DNA of 64,000 nt from Campylobacter concisus (lineage in GTDB: Bacteria > Campylobacterota > Campylobacteria > Campylobacterales > Campylobacteraceae): assembly GCF_003048675.2 (NCBI RefSeq), contig NZ_CP060707.1, positions 1,967,333 through 2,031,332 of the forward strand, written 5' to 3'. Within the stretch, counting starts at the first letter, position 1, and every line of letters begins with the position of its first letter. This document shows, in pieces, positions 15,915 through 26,074 of the stretch. The notes under the pieces are model-generated. The model was not told where the DNA came from. It made no database searches and worked only from the letters and a program-made list of their open reading frames with translations. Position numbers and translations under genes: made by a program.

Positions 15915-18020
15915 TTATTTGGATTTTTTCTTTTCATTTTCTATAAGCTCTGCATCACAAAGTGGGCAAAACTCATGCTCGCCAGCTATGTAGCCATGCT
16001 TTGCGCAGACGCTAAATACCGGCGTTATCGTGATGTATGGGAGTTTGTAGTTTGAGATTATACTCTTTACAAGCTCTTTGCAAGCTTTAGCCGAGCTGAT
16101 GCGCTCTTTCATATATAGGTGAAAGACGGTGCCGCCAGTATAGGCGCTTTGTAGCTCATCTTGCAGATCAAGCGCTTCGTAAGCGTCGTCTGTGAAATTT
16201 GCAGGTAGCTGGGTTGAGTTTGTGTAGTAGATATTATCCCCCTCGCCTGCTTGGATAATGTCTGGATAGCGCTTCTTATCCTCTTTGGCAAAGCGGTAGG
16301 TAGTGCCCTCAGCTGGTGTGGCCTCAAGGTTGTATAAATTTCCGCTCTCTTCTTGAAATGTCCTTATCTTATCACGTAAAAAGCCAACCATCTCAAGGGC
16401 AAATTCACGTCCAAATTTAGTTGAGATGTTCTCTTTGTCGCCAGTGAAATTTCTAAGTAGCTCATTCATGCCATTTATGCCGATCGTGCTAAAGTGGTTG
16501 TTAAAGTGCTTTAGATACCTAGCTGTGTAAGGATAAAGCCCTCTGTCATACATCTCTTGTATAAATTTACGCTTCTTCTCTAGGGTTGATTTAGCTAGCT
16601 CTAAAAGGTAGCTTAGTCTGTTGTAAAGCGCGACCTTATCGCCTTTGAAGTTATAGCCTAGGCGGGCTAAATTTATAGTCACAACTCCGATCGAGCCAGT
16701 CATCTCAGCACTTCCAAAAAGACCTCCACCGCGCTTTAAAAGCTCTCTTAGATCAAGCTGCAAGCGGCAGCACATAGAGCGCACGTGGCCTGGTTTGTAG
16801 GCGTTTTCGTTTTCTATCTTGTTGCCATTTTCGTCGTAAGTGTATTGTGAGCCGATGAAATTTTGAAAGTAGCTTGAGCCCATTTTTGCGGTGTTTTCAA
16901 AGAGCACGTCGGCTACTTCGCTATTCCAGTTAAAATCCTCTGTGATATTTACCGTTGGTATAGGAAATGTAAAAGGCTGCGAGCACTTGTCGCCAGCTGT
17001 TAAGACCTCGTAAAATGCTTTGTCTATGCGCGCCATCTCAGGCTCGAAGTCCTTGTAGGTCATATCGATCAAATTTTTTCTGCCACGCTCGTTTGCTTTT
17101 TTCAAAATTTTCTCATCTTTTACATTTGTAAAAAGGTGTATATCATCGCTCGTTGGTATCTGATCCCTTAGGTCGCTTGGGCAAGTGATGTCTATGGTTA
17201 CGTTTGTAAATGGGCTTTGTCCCCAGCGTGCAGGGACGTTTAAGTTGAAAATAAAGCTAGTTATCGCCTTTTTGATCTCGGCGTCGCTTAGATCGTCTTT
17301 AAAAACATAAGGCGCAAGGTAGGTGTCAAAGCTAGAAAACGCCTGAGCGCCCGCCCACTCGCTTTGCAAAATGCCTAAGAAATTTGCCATCTGATAGAGT
17401 GCTTCTCTAAAGTGCTTTGGCGCTCTGCTCTCGACCCTGCCACGAACGCCGTTAAAGCCCTCATTTAGCAAGGCTCGCAGGCTCCAGCCAGCGCAGTATC
17501 CTGTAAGGCAGTCTAGATCGTGGATGTGGTAGTCGCCGTTTCTGTGAGCTAGCCCCTCCTCTTTGTTATAAACAGCGTCTAGCCAGTAGTTTGCTATGAC
17601 TTTGCCAGCGGTGTTGTTGATAAGGCCTGCGTTTGAGTAGCTCGTGTTTGAATTTGCAGAAATTCTCCAGTCGGTGCCGTTTATATATTCATTTATCGTC
17701 TGGGTTGAGTTTATATAGGTCGTATCTTCGTTTAGGCCTAAAATTTGTTCGCGTTGGAGCTTGTGCGTGTGGCGGTAGAGCATGAAGCTCTTTAAAACTT
17801 CAAAATGTCCGCCGTCAAATAGCTCTTTTTCGATCGCATCTTGGATGTCTTCGACTGTTATCGCGCTTGATTTTTGAAAGATATCTTGGACTACGTTTGT
17901 AAAAACTTGCTCGTCATAAGCTTTATTTTCGCTTGCAAATGCCTTTTTTATCGCATCTACTATCTTGTATGCTACAAATTCTTGCCTTGTGCCATCTCGT
18001 TTTAAAATTTCACGCATCAC
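15915..18020 (-). CDS. nrdD: Anaerobic ribonucleoside-triphosphate reductase, large part lacking the glycyl-radical loop
   Basis: 701 residues. An N-terminal ATP-cone (about 1-95, ILKRDGTRQEFVAYKI) is followed by the class III reductase barrel (FSSFDTYLAPYVF, GQSPFTNVTIDITCPSDL, GGGLFGSAEMTGSIGVVTINL). The C-terminus has the zinc-site remnant SVCAKHGYIAGEHEFCPLCD and then stops at residue 701. Ordinary NrdD proteins continue for about 40 residues with the radical-bearing Gly; here that part is a separate downstream gene. TATACT at 18061-18066 on the minus strand is a likely -10. The enzyme makes dNTPs without oxygen. Confidence 0.92.
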   Translation of the reverse strand: MMREILKRDGTRQEFVAYKIVDAIKKAFASENKAYDEQVFTNVVQDIFQKSSAITVEDIQDAIEKELFDGGHFEVLKSFMLYRHTHKLQREQILGLNEDTTYINSTQTINEYINGTDWRISANSNTSYSNAGLINNTAGKVIANYWLDAVYNKEEGLAHRNGDYHIHDLDCLTGYCAGWSLRALLNEGFNGVRGRVESRAPKHFREALYQMANFLGILQSEWAGAQAFSSFDTYLAPYVFKDDLSDAEIKKAITSFIFNLNVPARWGQSPFTNVTIDITCPSDLRDQIPTSDDIHLFTNVKDEKILKKANERGRKNLIDMTYKDFEPEMARIDKAFYEVLTAGDKCSQPFTFPIPTVNITEDFNWNSEVADVLFENTAKMGSSYFQNFIGSQYTYDENGNKIENENAYKPGHVRSMCCRLQLDLRELLKRGGGLFGSAEMTGSIGVVTINLARLGYNFKGDKVALYNRLSYLLELAKSTLEKKRKFIQEMYDRGLYPYTARYLKHFNNHFSTIGINGMNELLRNFTGDKENISTKFGREFALEMVGFLRDKIRTFQEESGNLYNLEATPAEGTTYRFAKEDKKRYPDIIQAGEGDNIYYTNSTQLPANFTDDAYEALDLQDELQSAYTGGTVFHLYMKERISSAKACKELVKSIISNYKLPYITITPVFSVCAKHGYIAGEHEFCPLCDAELIENEKKKSK

Positions 18021-18319
18021 TTGCTCTTTTCTGATTGTTTTTTTTGATATGGAGTTTAAAAGTATAGGACAAGAAAGCTTAAAAGATAGATAACTATTTT
18101 ATTTTGTTTAATAATATTTATCAAAAAATATAAAATTTTAGAGAGTTTTCTTAAGTATATTTTTACGTATTTTAAGTATTTTAAAATAAAATTTAATTAT
18201 TTTACTTAAATAATTATTTTAGTTTTACTTTTTAAAATAATAGATTTAAATTTTTCTTCCATATAGATCTTTATTTAATTTATGTTAATATTAGTCGATT
18301 TTCAAAAAAAGGAGTTTCA
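18021..18319. other. AT-rich divergent promoter region
   Basis: 299 bases between divergent nrdD and a lipoprotein gene. It contains a TATACT -10 for nrdD on the minus strand (18061-18066), and an AAAGGAG ribosome site before the lipoprotein. The middle is dense in TTTTAAGTATTTT-type runs without an obvious gene or clear NrdR box. Confidence 0.5.
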
Positions 18320-18763
18320 ATGAAAAAAATCACAATGCTCGCCCTAGGTCTACTTTTGGCTGGCTGTGCATCATCCAACGGTGTAAAATCACCCGAAGAT
18401 GGCATGATGAAAAGCTTTGCAAAATGCGCCCTAAAATCAGATAGTACAGTCATTATGCTAGTACCAAGTCGTGGCTTTCTTGCTGACGCAATAGCTAGCG
18501 CAACAACTAGTGTTTCAAACAACGACGGAGGTTTTTACAACAATCTAACGGATAAAATACAAGAAGGTGTGGATGCCTTTGTCATCTACGGCGAAAGTGG
18601 GATGAAAACAGAATCGCTCATGACAAATATCTTTACGAGACTAAAAGAGCGTAACGTAAATGGTATGCAGTTTTGTATATCAGCAGGAATAGAAAAGAGC
18701 GAGAAGCTAAGCAAGCTAGCAGATGAGCTTGGTATAAAATTAAGTTTTGTGACACTTCCGTAA
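18320..18763 (+). CDS. Lipoprotein of unknown function
   Basis: 147 residues. MKKITMLALGLLLAGC is a lipoprotein signal with a good lipobox (LAGC, C16 lipidated). The mature part has two further cysteines and alternating helices and strands (DAFVIYGESGMKTESLMT). It resembles no family I can name. It is a single gene with a strong downstream palindrome. Confidence 0.8.
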   Translation: MKKITMLALGLLLAGCASSNGVKSPEDGMMKSFAKCALKSDSTVIMLVPSRGFLADAIASATTSVSNNDGGFYNNLTDKIQEGVDAFVIYGESGMKTESLMTNIFTRLKERNVNGMQFCISAGIEKSEKLSKLADELGIKLSFVTLP

Positions 18764-18789
18764 ATTTATAAATTTAATAGACAATTTAA

Positions 18790-18821
18790 AAATTTAAGAG
18801 AGAAATTTCTCTCTTAAATTT
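18790..18821. terminator. 32-bp perfect palindrome, bidirectional terminator
   Basis: Two perfect 16-base arms (AAATTTAAGAGAGAAA and its complement) meet without a spacer, between the stop of the lipoprotein gene and the stop of nrdA on the opposite strand. Flanking A and T runs suit termination both ways. Confidence 0.75.
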
Positions 18822-18823
18822 AA

Positions 18824-21199
18824 CTACTGACATCCCTCACACTCGATCGAGCGGTCTGCTACGTCGTTTAGCTTTTCGCTGTCTGGACTTTCAGAGCGTA
18901 GATAGTAGGTTGATTTTAGTCCGAGCTCCCATGCAAGCGTGTAAATTTCACTTAGGTATCCGCCGCTTGCTTTGTCTAAGCTCATGAAGATATTTAAGCT
19001 TTGACCTTGATCGATCCATTTTTGGCGGATCGCGCCTGCTTTTATGAGAATCCTTTGATCAAGCTCGTAAGCTGGCGTGTAAAACTGCCACGTATCAGGG
19101 CTTAAATTTGGCACGACATTTGGGATCATGCCACTTAGGTTGTGCTCAAACCACTTGCGTTTATAGACTGGCTCGATGGTCTGAGTAGTGCCAACAAGGA
19201 TCGAGATCGAGCTAGTTGGAGCGATCGCCATTAGGTAGCCATTTCTCATGCCATCGCGCTTGACCTTTTCTCTTAGCTTGTCCCAGTCGCAGACATTTTC
19301 GTCAAATAGCCCGCCTTTATCGTTTAAAAGGGCTTTTGCGTTCTCGTTTGCGGTGTCTATCGGCATGATGCCTTTGCTCCATTTTGAGCCTTCAAATTTT
19401 GGATAGACGCCCTTTTCTACGGCTAAATTTGAGCTAGCATAGATGGCGTTGTAGCTTATGTTTTCCATTATGCTATCAATGAGCGCCAAATGCTCATAAC
19501 TGCCCCATTTTACATTTTTCTCAGCTAGCATTTGCGCTTCGCCCATGACGCCAAGGCCGATCGAGCGAGAGGCTAGGTTTGTGTGTTTTACCTTTTTGTG
19601 TGGATAGAAATTTAGATCTATCACGTTATCAAGCATCCTGATAGCTATCGGCACGACACGCTCGATGTCCTCTTTGCTGTTTATCTTGCTTAAATTTATA
19701 CTTGCAAGGTTGCAAACTGCCGTTTTGCCCTCGATGCTCTCTTTTTCTACGATGAAAATTTGCTTGCCTTTTAGGCTATCAAGCGCGCTAAGCTTTTTGG
19801 CTTTTTTAGTTATGCCACTATCGACCGTGATGTCTTCTTCTTCGTCAAATAGCTCCTCGCCGCCATCTTCATAAGTGATCTTGATCTTATAGTAGTTTGG
19901 CGCTGTGTTTTGGAAAATTTCGGTGCATAAATTTGAGCTTCTGATGATGCCCTCGTGGTCGTTTGGATTTGCTTTGTTGGCATTGTCTTTAAAGCATAAA
20001 AATGGCATGCCCGTTTCAAAATAGCTAGTTAAAATTTTCTTCCAAAGCTCTTTTGCAAGGATGGTGTTTTTCTGGATATTTTCATCGTTTTCATACTCTA
20101 AATATCTCTTCTCAAACTCCTCGCCGTAAAGGTCGCAAAGGTCGCTTACTTGAGCTGGGTCAAAGAGGCTCCAGCGGCCATTTTCTTTGACACGCTTCAT
20201 AAATAGGTCGTTTATCCAAAGCGCAGGGAAAAGCTCGTGCGCGCGGCGTCTCTCTTCACCTGAGTTTTTACGAAGATCGAGAAAATCGCTCACGTCCATG
20301 TGCCAAGGCTCGATATAAACAGCGATCGCGCCCTTTCTAGTACCTAGCTGATCGACCGCTACTGCGATGTCGTTTGTCACTTTTAAAAATGGGATGATAC
20401 CGCCAGCTGCGTTTTTGTGTCCGTCGATACTGCCGCCCATCGCACGCACCTTGCTCCAGTCCCAGCCTATACCGCCGCCAAATTTTGAAAGTAGCGCCAT
20501 CTCTTTGTAGCTATCAAAAATGCCCTCGATATTATCAGGCGTACTGCCTACGTAACAGCTGCTTAGCTGGTGGCGTGTAGTCCTTGCGTTTGAGAGCGTT
20601 GGGGTAGCTAGCATCACTTCAAATTTAGAGATAAGATCGTAAAATTTCTTAGCCCAGCCTTGGCTGTCTAGCTCGTTTTGCGCAAGAAACATCGCTATCG
20701 CCATAAACATATGCTGTGGCAGCTCGATAGGCATACCGCTCTTGTCTTTGATGAGGTAGCGATCATAAAGCGTTTTGATACCAAGATATGCAAACTGAAG
20801 GTCGCGCTCAGGCTTGATGTATGCGTTTAAATCCTCTAAGTCGTACTTCTCTTTTAGTCCAGGGATGATGCGGCCTACCTTTTCGCCCTTTGCAAGGTAG
20901 TCTTTTAGGTGGTTGTAGCCGTTAAAGCCAGTCACTTTGTGATAAAGGTCGAATAAAAATAGTCTTGCAGCGACAAATGTCCAGTTTGGGCGGTCAATGT
21001 CGATCTTATCAACTGCTGTTTTTATAAGAGTTTGCTGAATTTCCTCAGTCGTTATCATATCTCTAAACTGAATTTTCGCATCTACCTCAAGCTCACTAAG
21101 ACTTACATTGCTAAGCCCTAGAACCGCTTCGTTTGTATATTTTTTGATCTTGCTGATATCAAGCTCTTCTGTTCTGCCGTTACGTTTTATAACTTTCAA
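18824..21199 (-). CDS. nrdA: Ribonucleoside-diphosphate reductase alpha subunit (class I)
   Basis: 791 residues from a TTG start with GGAGAG upstream. An ATP-cone domain (about 1-90) precedes the reductase core with SSCYVGSTPDNIEG, NLCTEI, NLASINL and APTSSISILVGTTQTIEPVY. The redox-active C-terminal cysteine pair is in ECEGCQ. It reduces ribonucleoside diphosphates together with NrdB, whose gene is not in the window. Its closeness to the anaerobic nrdD-nrdG set gives the cell oxygen-dependent and oxygen-free routes. Confidence 0.93.
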   Translation of the reverse strand: MKVIKRNGRTEELDISKIKKYTNEAVLGLSNVSLSELEVDAKIQFRDMITTEEIQQTLIKTAVDKIDIDRPNWTFVAARLFLFDLYHKVTGFNGYNHLKDYLAKGEKVGRIIPGLKEKYDLEDLNAYIKPERDLQFAYLGIKTLYDRYLIKDKSGMPIELPQHMFMAIAMFLAQNELDSQGWAKKFYDLISKFEVMLATPTLSNARTTRHQLSSCYVGSTPDNIEGIFDSYKEMALLSKFGGGIGWDWSKVRAMGGSIDGHKNAAGGIIPFLKVTNDIAVAVDQLGTRKGAIAVYIEPWHMDVSDFLDLRKNSGEERRRAHELFPALWINDLFMKRVKENGRWSLFDPAQVSDLCDLYGEEFEKRYLEYENDENIQKNTILAKELWKKILTSYFETGMPFLCFKDNANKANPNDHEGIIRSSNLCTEIFQNTAPNYYKIKITYEDGGEELFDEEEDITVDSGITKKAKKLSALDSLKGKQIFIVEKESIEGKTAVCNLASINLSKINSKEDIERVVPIAIRMLDNVIDLNFYPHKKVKHTNLASRSIGLGVMGEAQMLAEKNVKWGSYEHLALIDSIMENISYNAIYASSNLAVEKGVYPKFEGSKWSKGIMPIDTANENAKALLNDKGGLFDENVCDWDKLREKVKRDGMRNGYLMAIAPTSSISILVGTTQTIEPVYKRKWFEHNLSGMIPNVVPNLSPDTWQFYTPAYELDQRILIKAGAIRQKWIDQGQSLNIFMSLDKASGGYLSEIYTLAWELGLKSTYYLRSESPDSEKLNDVADRSIECEGCQ

Positions 21200-21540
21200 A
21201 AATATCTCTCCGTTTTAAATTTTAATTTGAGATTTTATCCAAAAAGATATAAAAACTCTCTTTGCTAAATAAATAAAAAATGATAAAAATAGAGCTTATC
21301 AAGTGCTTTAGCCAAAGCTCTCATATATGAAAACAAACAGTGCAAAAATGCCAAGTGTGATGACCCAGTTAAACGGCCGCCGTTGCTGCTAAATTTGATA
21401 AATAAATTTAAAAGGGTAGCGGTTGATTTGTGACTGGGGCAAAGTTGTTAAATTTACTCGTGACGGCTGCGATGGATACGCTAAAGCTGTTTGTGATTAG
21501 GGTAGTTGCAAGGGGCTAAATTTACCCCTTGCGTTTAAAT
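21200..21540. other. Intergenic region with a decayed membrane-segment remnant
   Basis: 341 bases between nrdA and purB. On the minus strand at 21388-21308 a start-less frame reads QQRRPFNWVITLGIFALFVF and continues IYESFG to a stop. It looks like the last membrane helix of a lost gene. The 21508-21532 hairpin ends purB. Upstream of nrdA the sequence is AT-rich promoter-like DNA without a recognised operator. Confidence 0.4.
21508..21532 (-). terminator. Terminator-like hairpin after purB
   Basis: GCAAGGGG (21508-21515) pairs with CCCCTTGC (21525-21532) across a 9-base A/T loop, 8 bases beyond the purB stop. The following minus-strand DNA is not U-rich, so its strength is uncertain. Confidence 0.55.
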
Positions 21541-22872
21541 TTATTTGCCAAAAACTCTGGCGAAAATTCTATCTACATTTTTGGTGTAGTAGTTGTAGTC
21601 AAAGCACTCTTTGATCTCATCTTTGCTAAGGCTCTTAGTTAGGTCCTCGTCGGCTAGTAAATTTTGTAAAAATAAGCTGTGACCTTGCTCGTCTATCGCT
21701 TTTTTGCCCTCTTGCAAGTCCGCCCAGACCTTCATAGCATTGCGCTGAACGATCTTATAGGCGTCCTCTCTAGAAATTCCACGCTGTGGCAGCTGTAAAA
21801 GCACGCGCTGTGAAAAGACTAGACCGCCTGTTAAATTTAAATTTTTCATCATATTTTCTGGATATACGACTAAATTTGCTATCAAATTTTTGATGCGAAC
21901 CAGCATAAAATCAGCCGTGATAAACATATCTGGCAGGATAAATCTCTCAACCGAGCTGTGGCTGATGTCGCGCTCGTGCCAAAGTGCGACGTTTTCAAGA
22001 GAAGGCGTGACGTATGAGCGTAGCACCCTGCAAAGGCCGGTGATATTTTCGCTAAGCACTGGATTGCGTTTATGTGGCATAGCGCTTGAGCCCTTTTGTC
22101 CTGGGCTAAAGTACTCCTCCGCCTCATAAACCTCAGTTCTTTGGTAGTGCCTAATGGCAACTGCGATCTTCTCGCAAGTAGAAGCCAAGATAGCCATGGC
22201 ACTCACCACATGGGCGTAGCGGTCGCGCTGGATCACTTGATTTGACGCTGGGGCAGCTTTTAGGCCTAGCTCCTCGCATGTTAGCTCTTCAAATTCCATC
22301 GGAGCGTGGGCTAAATTTCCCATAGCGCCTGAGAGTTTGCCATAGCTGATCGTATCTTTTGCGTCTTTGATGAGCTTTAGCGCCCTTGCGATCTCGTCGT
22401 ACCAGATGGCAAGCACAAGGCCAAAAGTTATCGGCTCGCCGTGGATGCCGTGGCTTCTGCCGACCATGAGCGTGTGCTTGTGCTCGTTCGCTCTGTTTTT
22501 GACCGCCTGCATAAACTCCTCAACGTCGCTGATGATGAGTTCTAGGCTCTCTTTCATCTGAAGTGCGACGGCTGTGTCGATACAGTCGCTTGAGGTCATG
22601 CCGTAGTGTACGAACCTGCTCTCCTCGCCAAGGCTCTCGCTGACGCTTGTTAAAAAGGCGATAACGTCGTGCTTTGTCGTCTTTTCTATCTCGTCGATGC
22701 GAGCCACTTCAAATTTAGCATTTTTGCAAATTTTCTCGCAGTCACTGTCGCTTATGAAGCCAAGCTTATTCCAAGCTTTAACGGCAGCTTTTTCTACCTT
22801 GAGCCAAGCGTCGTATTTTGCTTGTATGCTCCACTTTTCAGCCATCTCTTTGCGTGAGTATCTTTCGACCAT
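21541..22872 (-). CDS. purB: Adenylosuccinate lyase
   Basis: 443 residues. The fumarase/aspartase superfamily signature [11 protein letters not shown] is present, with [10 protein letters not shown] and [12 protein letters not shown] (catalytic His region). The length is typical. The enzyme cleaves SAICAR and adenylosuccinate, releasing fumarate, in purine synthesis. It is a single-gene unit; divergent from a pseudouridine synthase gene. Confidence 0.95.
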   Translation of the reverse strand: MVERYSRKEMAEKWSIQAKYDAWLKVEKAAVKAWNKLGFISDSDCEKICKNAKFEVARIDEIEKTTKHDVIAFLTSVSESLGEESRFVHYGMTSSDCIDTAVALQMKESLELIISDVEEFMQAVKNRANEHKHTLMVGRSHGIHGEPITFGLVLAIWYDEIARALKLIKDAKDTISYGKLSGAMGNLAHAPMEFEELTCEELGLKAAPASNQVIQRDRYAHVVSAMAILASTCEKIAVAIRHYQRTEVYEAEEYFSPGQKGSSAMPHKRNPVLSENITGLCRVLRSYVTPSLENVALWHERDISHSSVERFILPDMFITADFMLVRIKNLIANLVVYPENMMKNLNLTGGLVFSQRVLLQLPQRGISREDAYKIVQRNAMKVWADLQEGKKAIDEQGHSLFLQNLLADEDLTKSLSKDEIKECFDYNYYTKNVDRIFARVFGK

Positions 22873-23059
22873 TGTTGAACCTTTTGTGTTAGTTTGCTTT
22901 TGTCCTGAAAGTATAAATTTGGCTTTTTGAGCCAGAAATCACGTCGTGCAATTTCTCTAAATTTAAGTTTTGATTATATAAAATCCGGGCTGAAATGTCG
23001 GTTATACGCTTATAAATTTGGGCTTAAGATAGCTCACTCGTTTTTCAAAAGGATCATTT

Positions 23060-23989
23060 TTGCCCTACGTAAATAAATTTATCATTACTGCAGATCACCA
23101 AAAAGCTTATGAAATTTTACTGCAAAATGGCTTTAACATGAGCCAAACCCAGCGTCTCATCGATAAAGGCAGGCTGATCTGTGGCAGCAGTGTCGTGAGC
23201 GAGAAAAATGCCGTTTTGTGTGGCGATGTCTTTTTGATCGACTATGAGGCCAAACCAAAGGGACTAAAGCCGATCTTTGAGTGCGAGAGCTTTGCGGTAT
23301 TTGACAAGCCAAGCGGCGTGCTAAGCCACCCAAATGGCAGACACTGCGACTACTCGCTAAATGATGAAATTTACACACTTTTTGGGCGAGATGCGAGCGT
23401 GGCACATAGGCTGGACTGCGAAACAAGTGGCGTGATAGTCGTGGGAAAAGATAGAAATTCTACGATAAAGCTAAAGAAAATCTTTGAAAACAGAGAGGTT
23501 TTTAAAAGCTACGTCGCGATGGTGCAAGGCAAGATCGAGCGAGAATTTACGATCGATGCTAAGATGGATCTAGCGAACAACTACGACGATGTGAAAATGC
23601 GAATGCAAATTTGTGAAAATGGCAAGAGCGCAGTGACTAAAATTTTGCCGATCAGATATTTTGACGATATCGATACGACTTTAATTCGAGCTATCCCGCT
23701 CACTGGCAGGCAGCATCAAATTCGGTTGCATTTGTTTCATGTGAAACACAAGATCCTTGGCGAACCACTTTATGGTTTGTCTCGTCCGCAGATCGAGAAA
23801 ATTTTAGACAAAGAGATGAGCGAGCGTGAACGGATAAATTTAACTGGAGCAAAAAGGCTTTTACTTCACTCAGACGAAATTTCATTTAAATTTGATGAAA
23901 TTTTTTACACCATAAAAAGCAAATTTGACGCCGAAAATGAGTTTTATAAATTTGCAAAAGAAGCAAATAATAAAACATTTAAATTTTAA
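23060..23989 (+). CDS. RluA-family pseudouridine synthase
   Basis: 309 residues from a TTG start with AAAAGGA upstream. An N-terminal S4-like RNA-binding part (MSQTQRLIDKGRLICGSSVV) precedes the catalytic domain with AHRLDCETSGVIVVGKD, whose Asp is the nucleophile, and the PLTGRQHQIRLHLFH motif. It modifies uridines in rRNA or tRNA. Which RluA-type enzyme it is cannot be told from the sequence alone. Confidence 0.88.
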   Translation: MPYVNKFIITADHQKAYEILLQNGFNMSQTQRLIDKGRLICGSSVVSEKNAVLCGDVFLIDYEAKPKGLKPIFECESFAVFDKPSGVLSHPNGRHCDYSLNDEIYTLFGRDASVAHRLDCETSGVIVVGKDRNSTIKLKKIFENREVFKSYVAMVQGKIEREFTIDAKMDLANNYDDVKMRMQICENGKSAVTKILPIRYFDDIDTTLIRAIPLTGRQHQIRLHLFHVKHKILGEPLYGLSRPQIEKILDKEMSERERINLTGAKRLLLHSDEISFKFDEIFYTIKSKFDAENEFYKFAKEANNKTFKF

Positions 23990-24144
23990 AAAGTCTTTCT
24001 AGTAAAAATAATTTATAAAATTTTTCATAATTTTGCTTTTAAATTTGAAATAGAGTTTCTGTTAAAAGATAGAATTAAATTTTAGTAATCAACTTTGTAT
24101 TTTTGTTTTTCACCCACAAAATTTCATGCCAAATTTCTTAGATA

Positions 24145-24252
24145 TTATTTTGAGGCTTTATTTTCCTCTTTCAAAACTTTTATAATCAACCCAAGTCCAA
24201 CACCAGCAACTATTACTATAAAAACTATCTCAGCGATATCAAGAGCTGTCAT
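24145..24252 (-). CDS. 35-residue single-pass membrane protein coupled to rlmN
   Basis: ATG at 24252 overlaps the rlmN stop (ATGA). The product [20 protein letters not shown] continues [10 protein letters not shown] and a short charged tail. It has one hydrophobic helix (about 8-26) with the positive end presumably cytoplasmic. It is too short for most gene finders. Coupling to rlmN and the clean amphitopic layout support a real gene; function unknown. Confidence 0.65.
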   Translation of the reverse strand: MTALDIAEIVFIVIVAGVGLGLIIKVLKEENKASK

Positions 24253-25394
24253 TTTTTACTCACGTTAGTTTCATCGTTAGCAAAGTTTTCATGTACTTTA
24301 GTTGCACTATTATCGCTAACGTTAGCTTTAAATTTAGGATTTTCATTTCGTTGTTTTAGTTGTCCGCAAGCCGCACTTATATCAAGCCCTTTACTCTGTC
24401 TGATCGTACAAGTGATGCCATGATCTCTTAGGTATTCTTGAAATTTTAGCATGCTAGAAAGCTCAGGTCGTCCAAATTCACTACCTTCATGCGGGTTAAA
24501 GTAGATCAAATTTACCTTAGCCTTGATACCGTGAAGCAGTTTAACCAGCTTTTTCGCATCGCTAACACTATCGTTTAGGTCTTTTATAACAAGGTATTCA
24601 AACATCACACGCTTTCGCATATCGATAGGAAATCCTCTAACAGCATCCATAACTGCCTCGATATTATAAGCCTTATTTATCGGCATCAGACGACTTCTAA
24701 GCTCATTAGTAACAGCATGTAGCGATATAGCCAGTAAGACCCCAAGGTCCATCTCGCCAAGCTTTTTTATCTGACTACCAAGGCCGCTAGTTGAAACGGT
24801 TTGACGGCGTGGTGATATAGCTAGACCCTCATTAAGTGCTAAAATTTTGATCGCTTTACTAACGTTAGCAAGGTTATCAAGCGGCTCACCCATACCCATA
24901 TAAACGACATTTATGCGCCTCTCGTATGGTATGTTATTCTCTCTTTTTATCCATAAAATTTGCCCTACGATCTCGCCAGCAGTCAAATTTCTAACAAGTC
25001 CGCCCTTTGCTGTTAGGCAAAAAGCACAGCCCATTTTACAGCCAACCTGCGAACTAACACAAACAGTGTAACGAGCATGGCGACTGATCTTGCCATCTTC
25101 GTCGCTGATCTCCTCTTTCATCGGCAGCAAAACGCTCTCTATCTTTAGCCCGTCTTTTAACTCGAAAAGATACTTGATCGAGCCATCGCTACTCTGCTCA
25201 AATTTCACACATTTTAGAGGATCGAGGTAAAATTTCTCGGCCAAATCATGGCGCATATCTTTTGGCAAATTTAGCATTTGGCTAAATTCCGTAGCATTTT
25301 TTTTGTAAACCCACTCATAAATTTGCGTCGCTCTAAAAGAGGGAGAGACCAGCTCTTTTAACTCTTCAATGCTAAGATCAAGCAAATTTTTCAC
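24249..25394 (-). CDS. rlmN: 23S rRNA/tRNA adenine-C2 methyltransferase (radical SAM)
   Basis: 381 residues from a GTG that overlaps the preceding stop (ATGTGA). [14 protein letters not shown] holds the radical-SAM CxxxCxx[10 protein letters not shown] and [12 protein letters not shown] are RlmN motifs, and the C-terminal [18 protein letters not shown] holds the catalytic cysteine. It methylates A2503 of 23S rRNA and A37 of some tRNAs. A 30-residue Asn/Lys-rich tail extends beyond the family core. Confidence 0.95.
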   Translation of the reverse strand: MKNLLDLSIEELKELVSPSFRATQIYEWVYKKNATEFSQMLNLPKDMRHDLAEKFYLDPLKCVKFEQSSDGSIKYLFELKDGLKIESVLLPMKEEISDEDGKISRHARYTVCVSSQVGCKMGCAFCLTAKGGLVRNLTAGEIVGQILWIKRENNIPYERRINVVYMGMGEPLDNLANVSKAIKILALNEGLAISPRRQTVSTSGLGSQIKKLGEMDLGVLLAISLHAVTNELRSRLMPINKAYNIEAVMDAVRGFPIDMRKRVMFEYLVIKDLNDSVSDAKKLVKLLHGIKAKVNLIYFNPHEGSEFGRPELSSMLKFQEYLRDHGITCTIRQSKGLDISAACGQLKQRNENPKFKANVSDNSATKVHENFANDETNVSKK

Positions 25395-26074
25395 ATATTT
25401 TCCTTTACATATTTTGTTAGTAGCTCTTTGGCTTTTGCGTGATTTTTTATAAAATCAGCATGCGCATTTTCATCGCAAAAATTTGTCGCTACGAAAATTC
25501 CATAAGCTGGAATTTTAAAAATTTGAGCCACTTTTAGAATAGAAAAAAACTCCATATTTTCTAAAAAATAACCCTTTTCAAACATCTTATGAGCCAAATT
25601 TTTGTCTGTCGTTATGAAATTTGATGAATTTGTTTTGATAGTTCCACGTGAAACGATAGAAGAAATTTCACACTCGATAGGCGAATAAGATCTATTTTTT
25701 ATACTAGAAATTTCAATATTTGCCCCAACCGAGCTTTCATAAATTTGCAAAATTTCACCATCTTTATATAGACCAGCTGAACCAACAAAAACTATCTTTT
25801 CTGGCATCTGATATAAATTTGGCTCAGGATTTTTTGATAAATTTTGGCATAAATTTTGCAGCTCTGGGTTTGATGAGTTTGCAAATTTAGCCTCGATCTT
25901 TGCAAGATAATGTGGGTCAATATTCTTTAAATTTATACTCTTTTCATCTGCTCCCACACATGATCTTTTTTGCAAAAACTTTGTCAAATTTATCGCCATA
26001 TCGACTAGCCCCACCCCCATCGGCAAGGCAAAGTCAAAAATTTCATTTTTACCAGCTGAGATAACTAACATCAA
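25391..26074 (-). CDS. Nucleoside phosphorylase-superfamily protein, probable
   Basis: 227 residues. It has features of the PNP/MTA-nucleosidase fold: [14 protein letters not shown], an [19 protein letters not shown] segment like the conserved Met-Glu region, and YGIFVATNF. The family resemblance is distant, and the exact substrate is not evident. It overlaps hisF upstream and rlmN downstream, so it is in the middle of an operon. A second Met at 26071 is an equally possible start. Confidence 0.5.
   Translation of the reverse strand: MMLVISAGKNEIFDFALPMGVGLVDMAINLTKFLQKRSCVGADEKSINLKNIDPHYLAKIEAKFANSSNPELQNLCQNLSKNPEPNLYQMPEKIVFVGSAGLYKDGEILQIYESSVGANIEISSIKNRSYSPIECEISSIVSRGTIKTNSSNFITTDKNLAHKMFEKGYFLENMEFFSILKVAQIFKIPAYGIFVATNFCDENAHADFIKNHAKAKELLTKYVKENM

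Noticed and set aside
24315..24326. GCTAACGTTAGC 12-base palindrome, also at 33649-33660
   Set aside because: Both lie within coding sequence, and GCTAAC/GTTAGC hexamers are common in codons in this region, so they are not convincing regulatory or uptake sites without a count.
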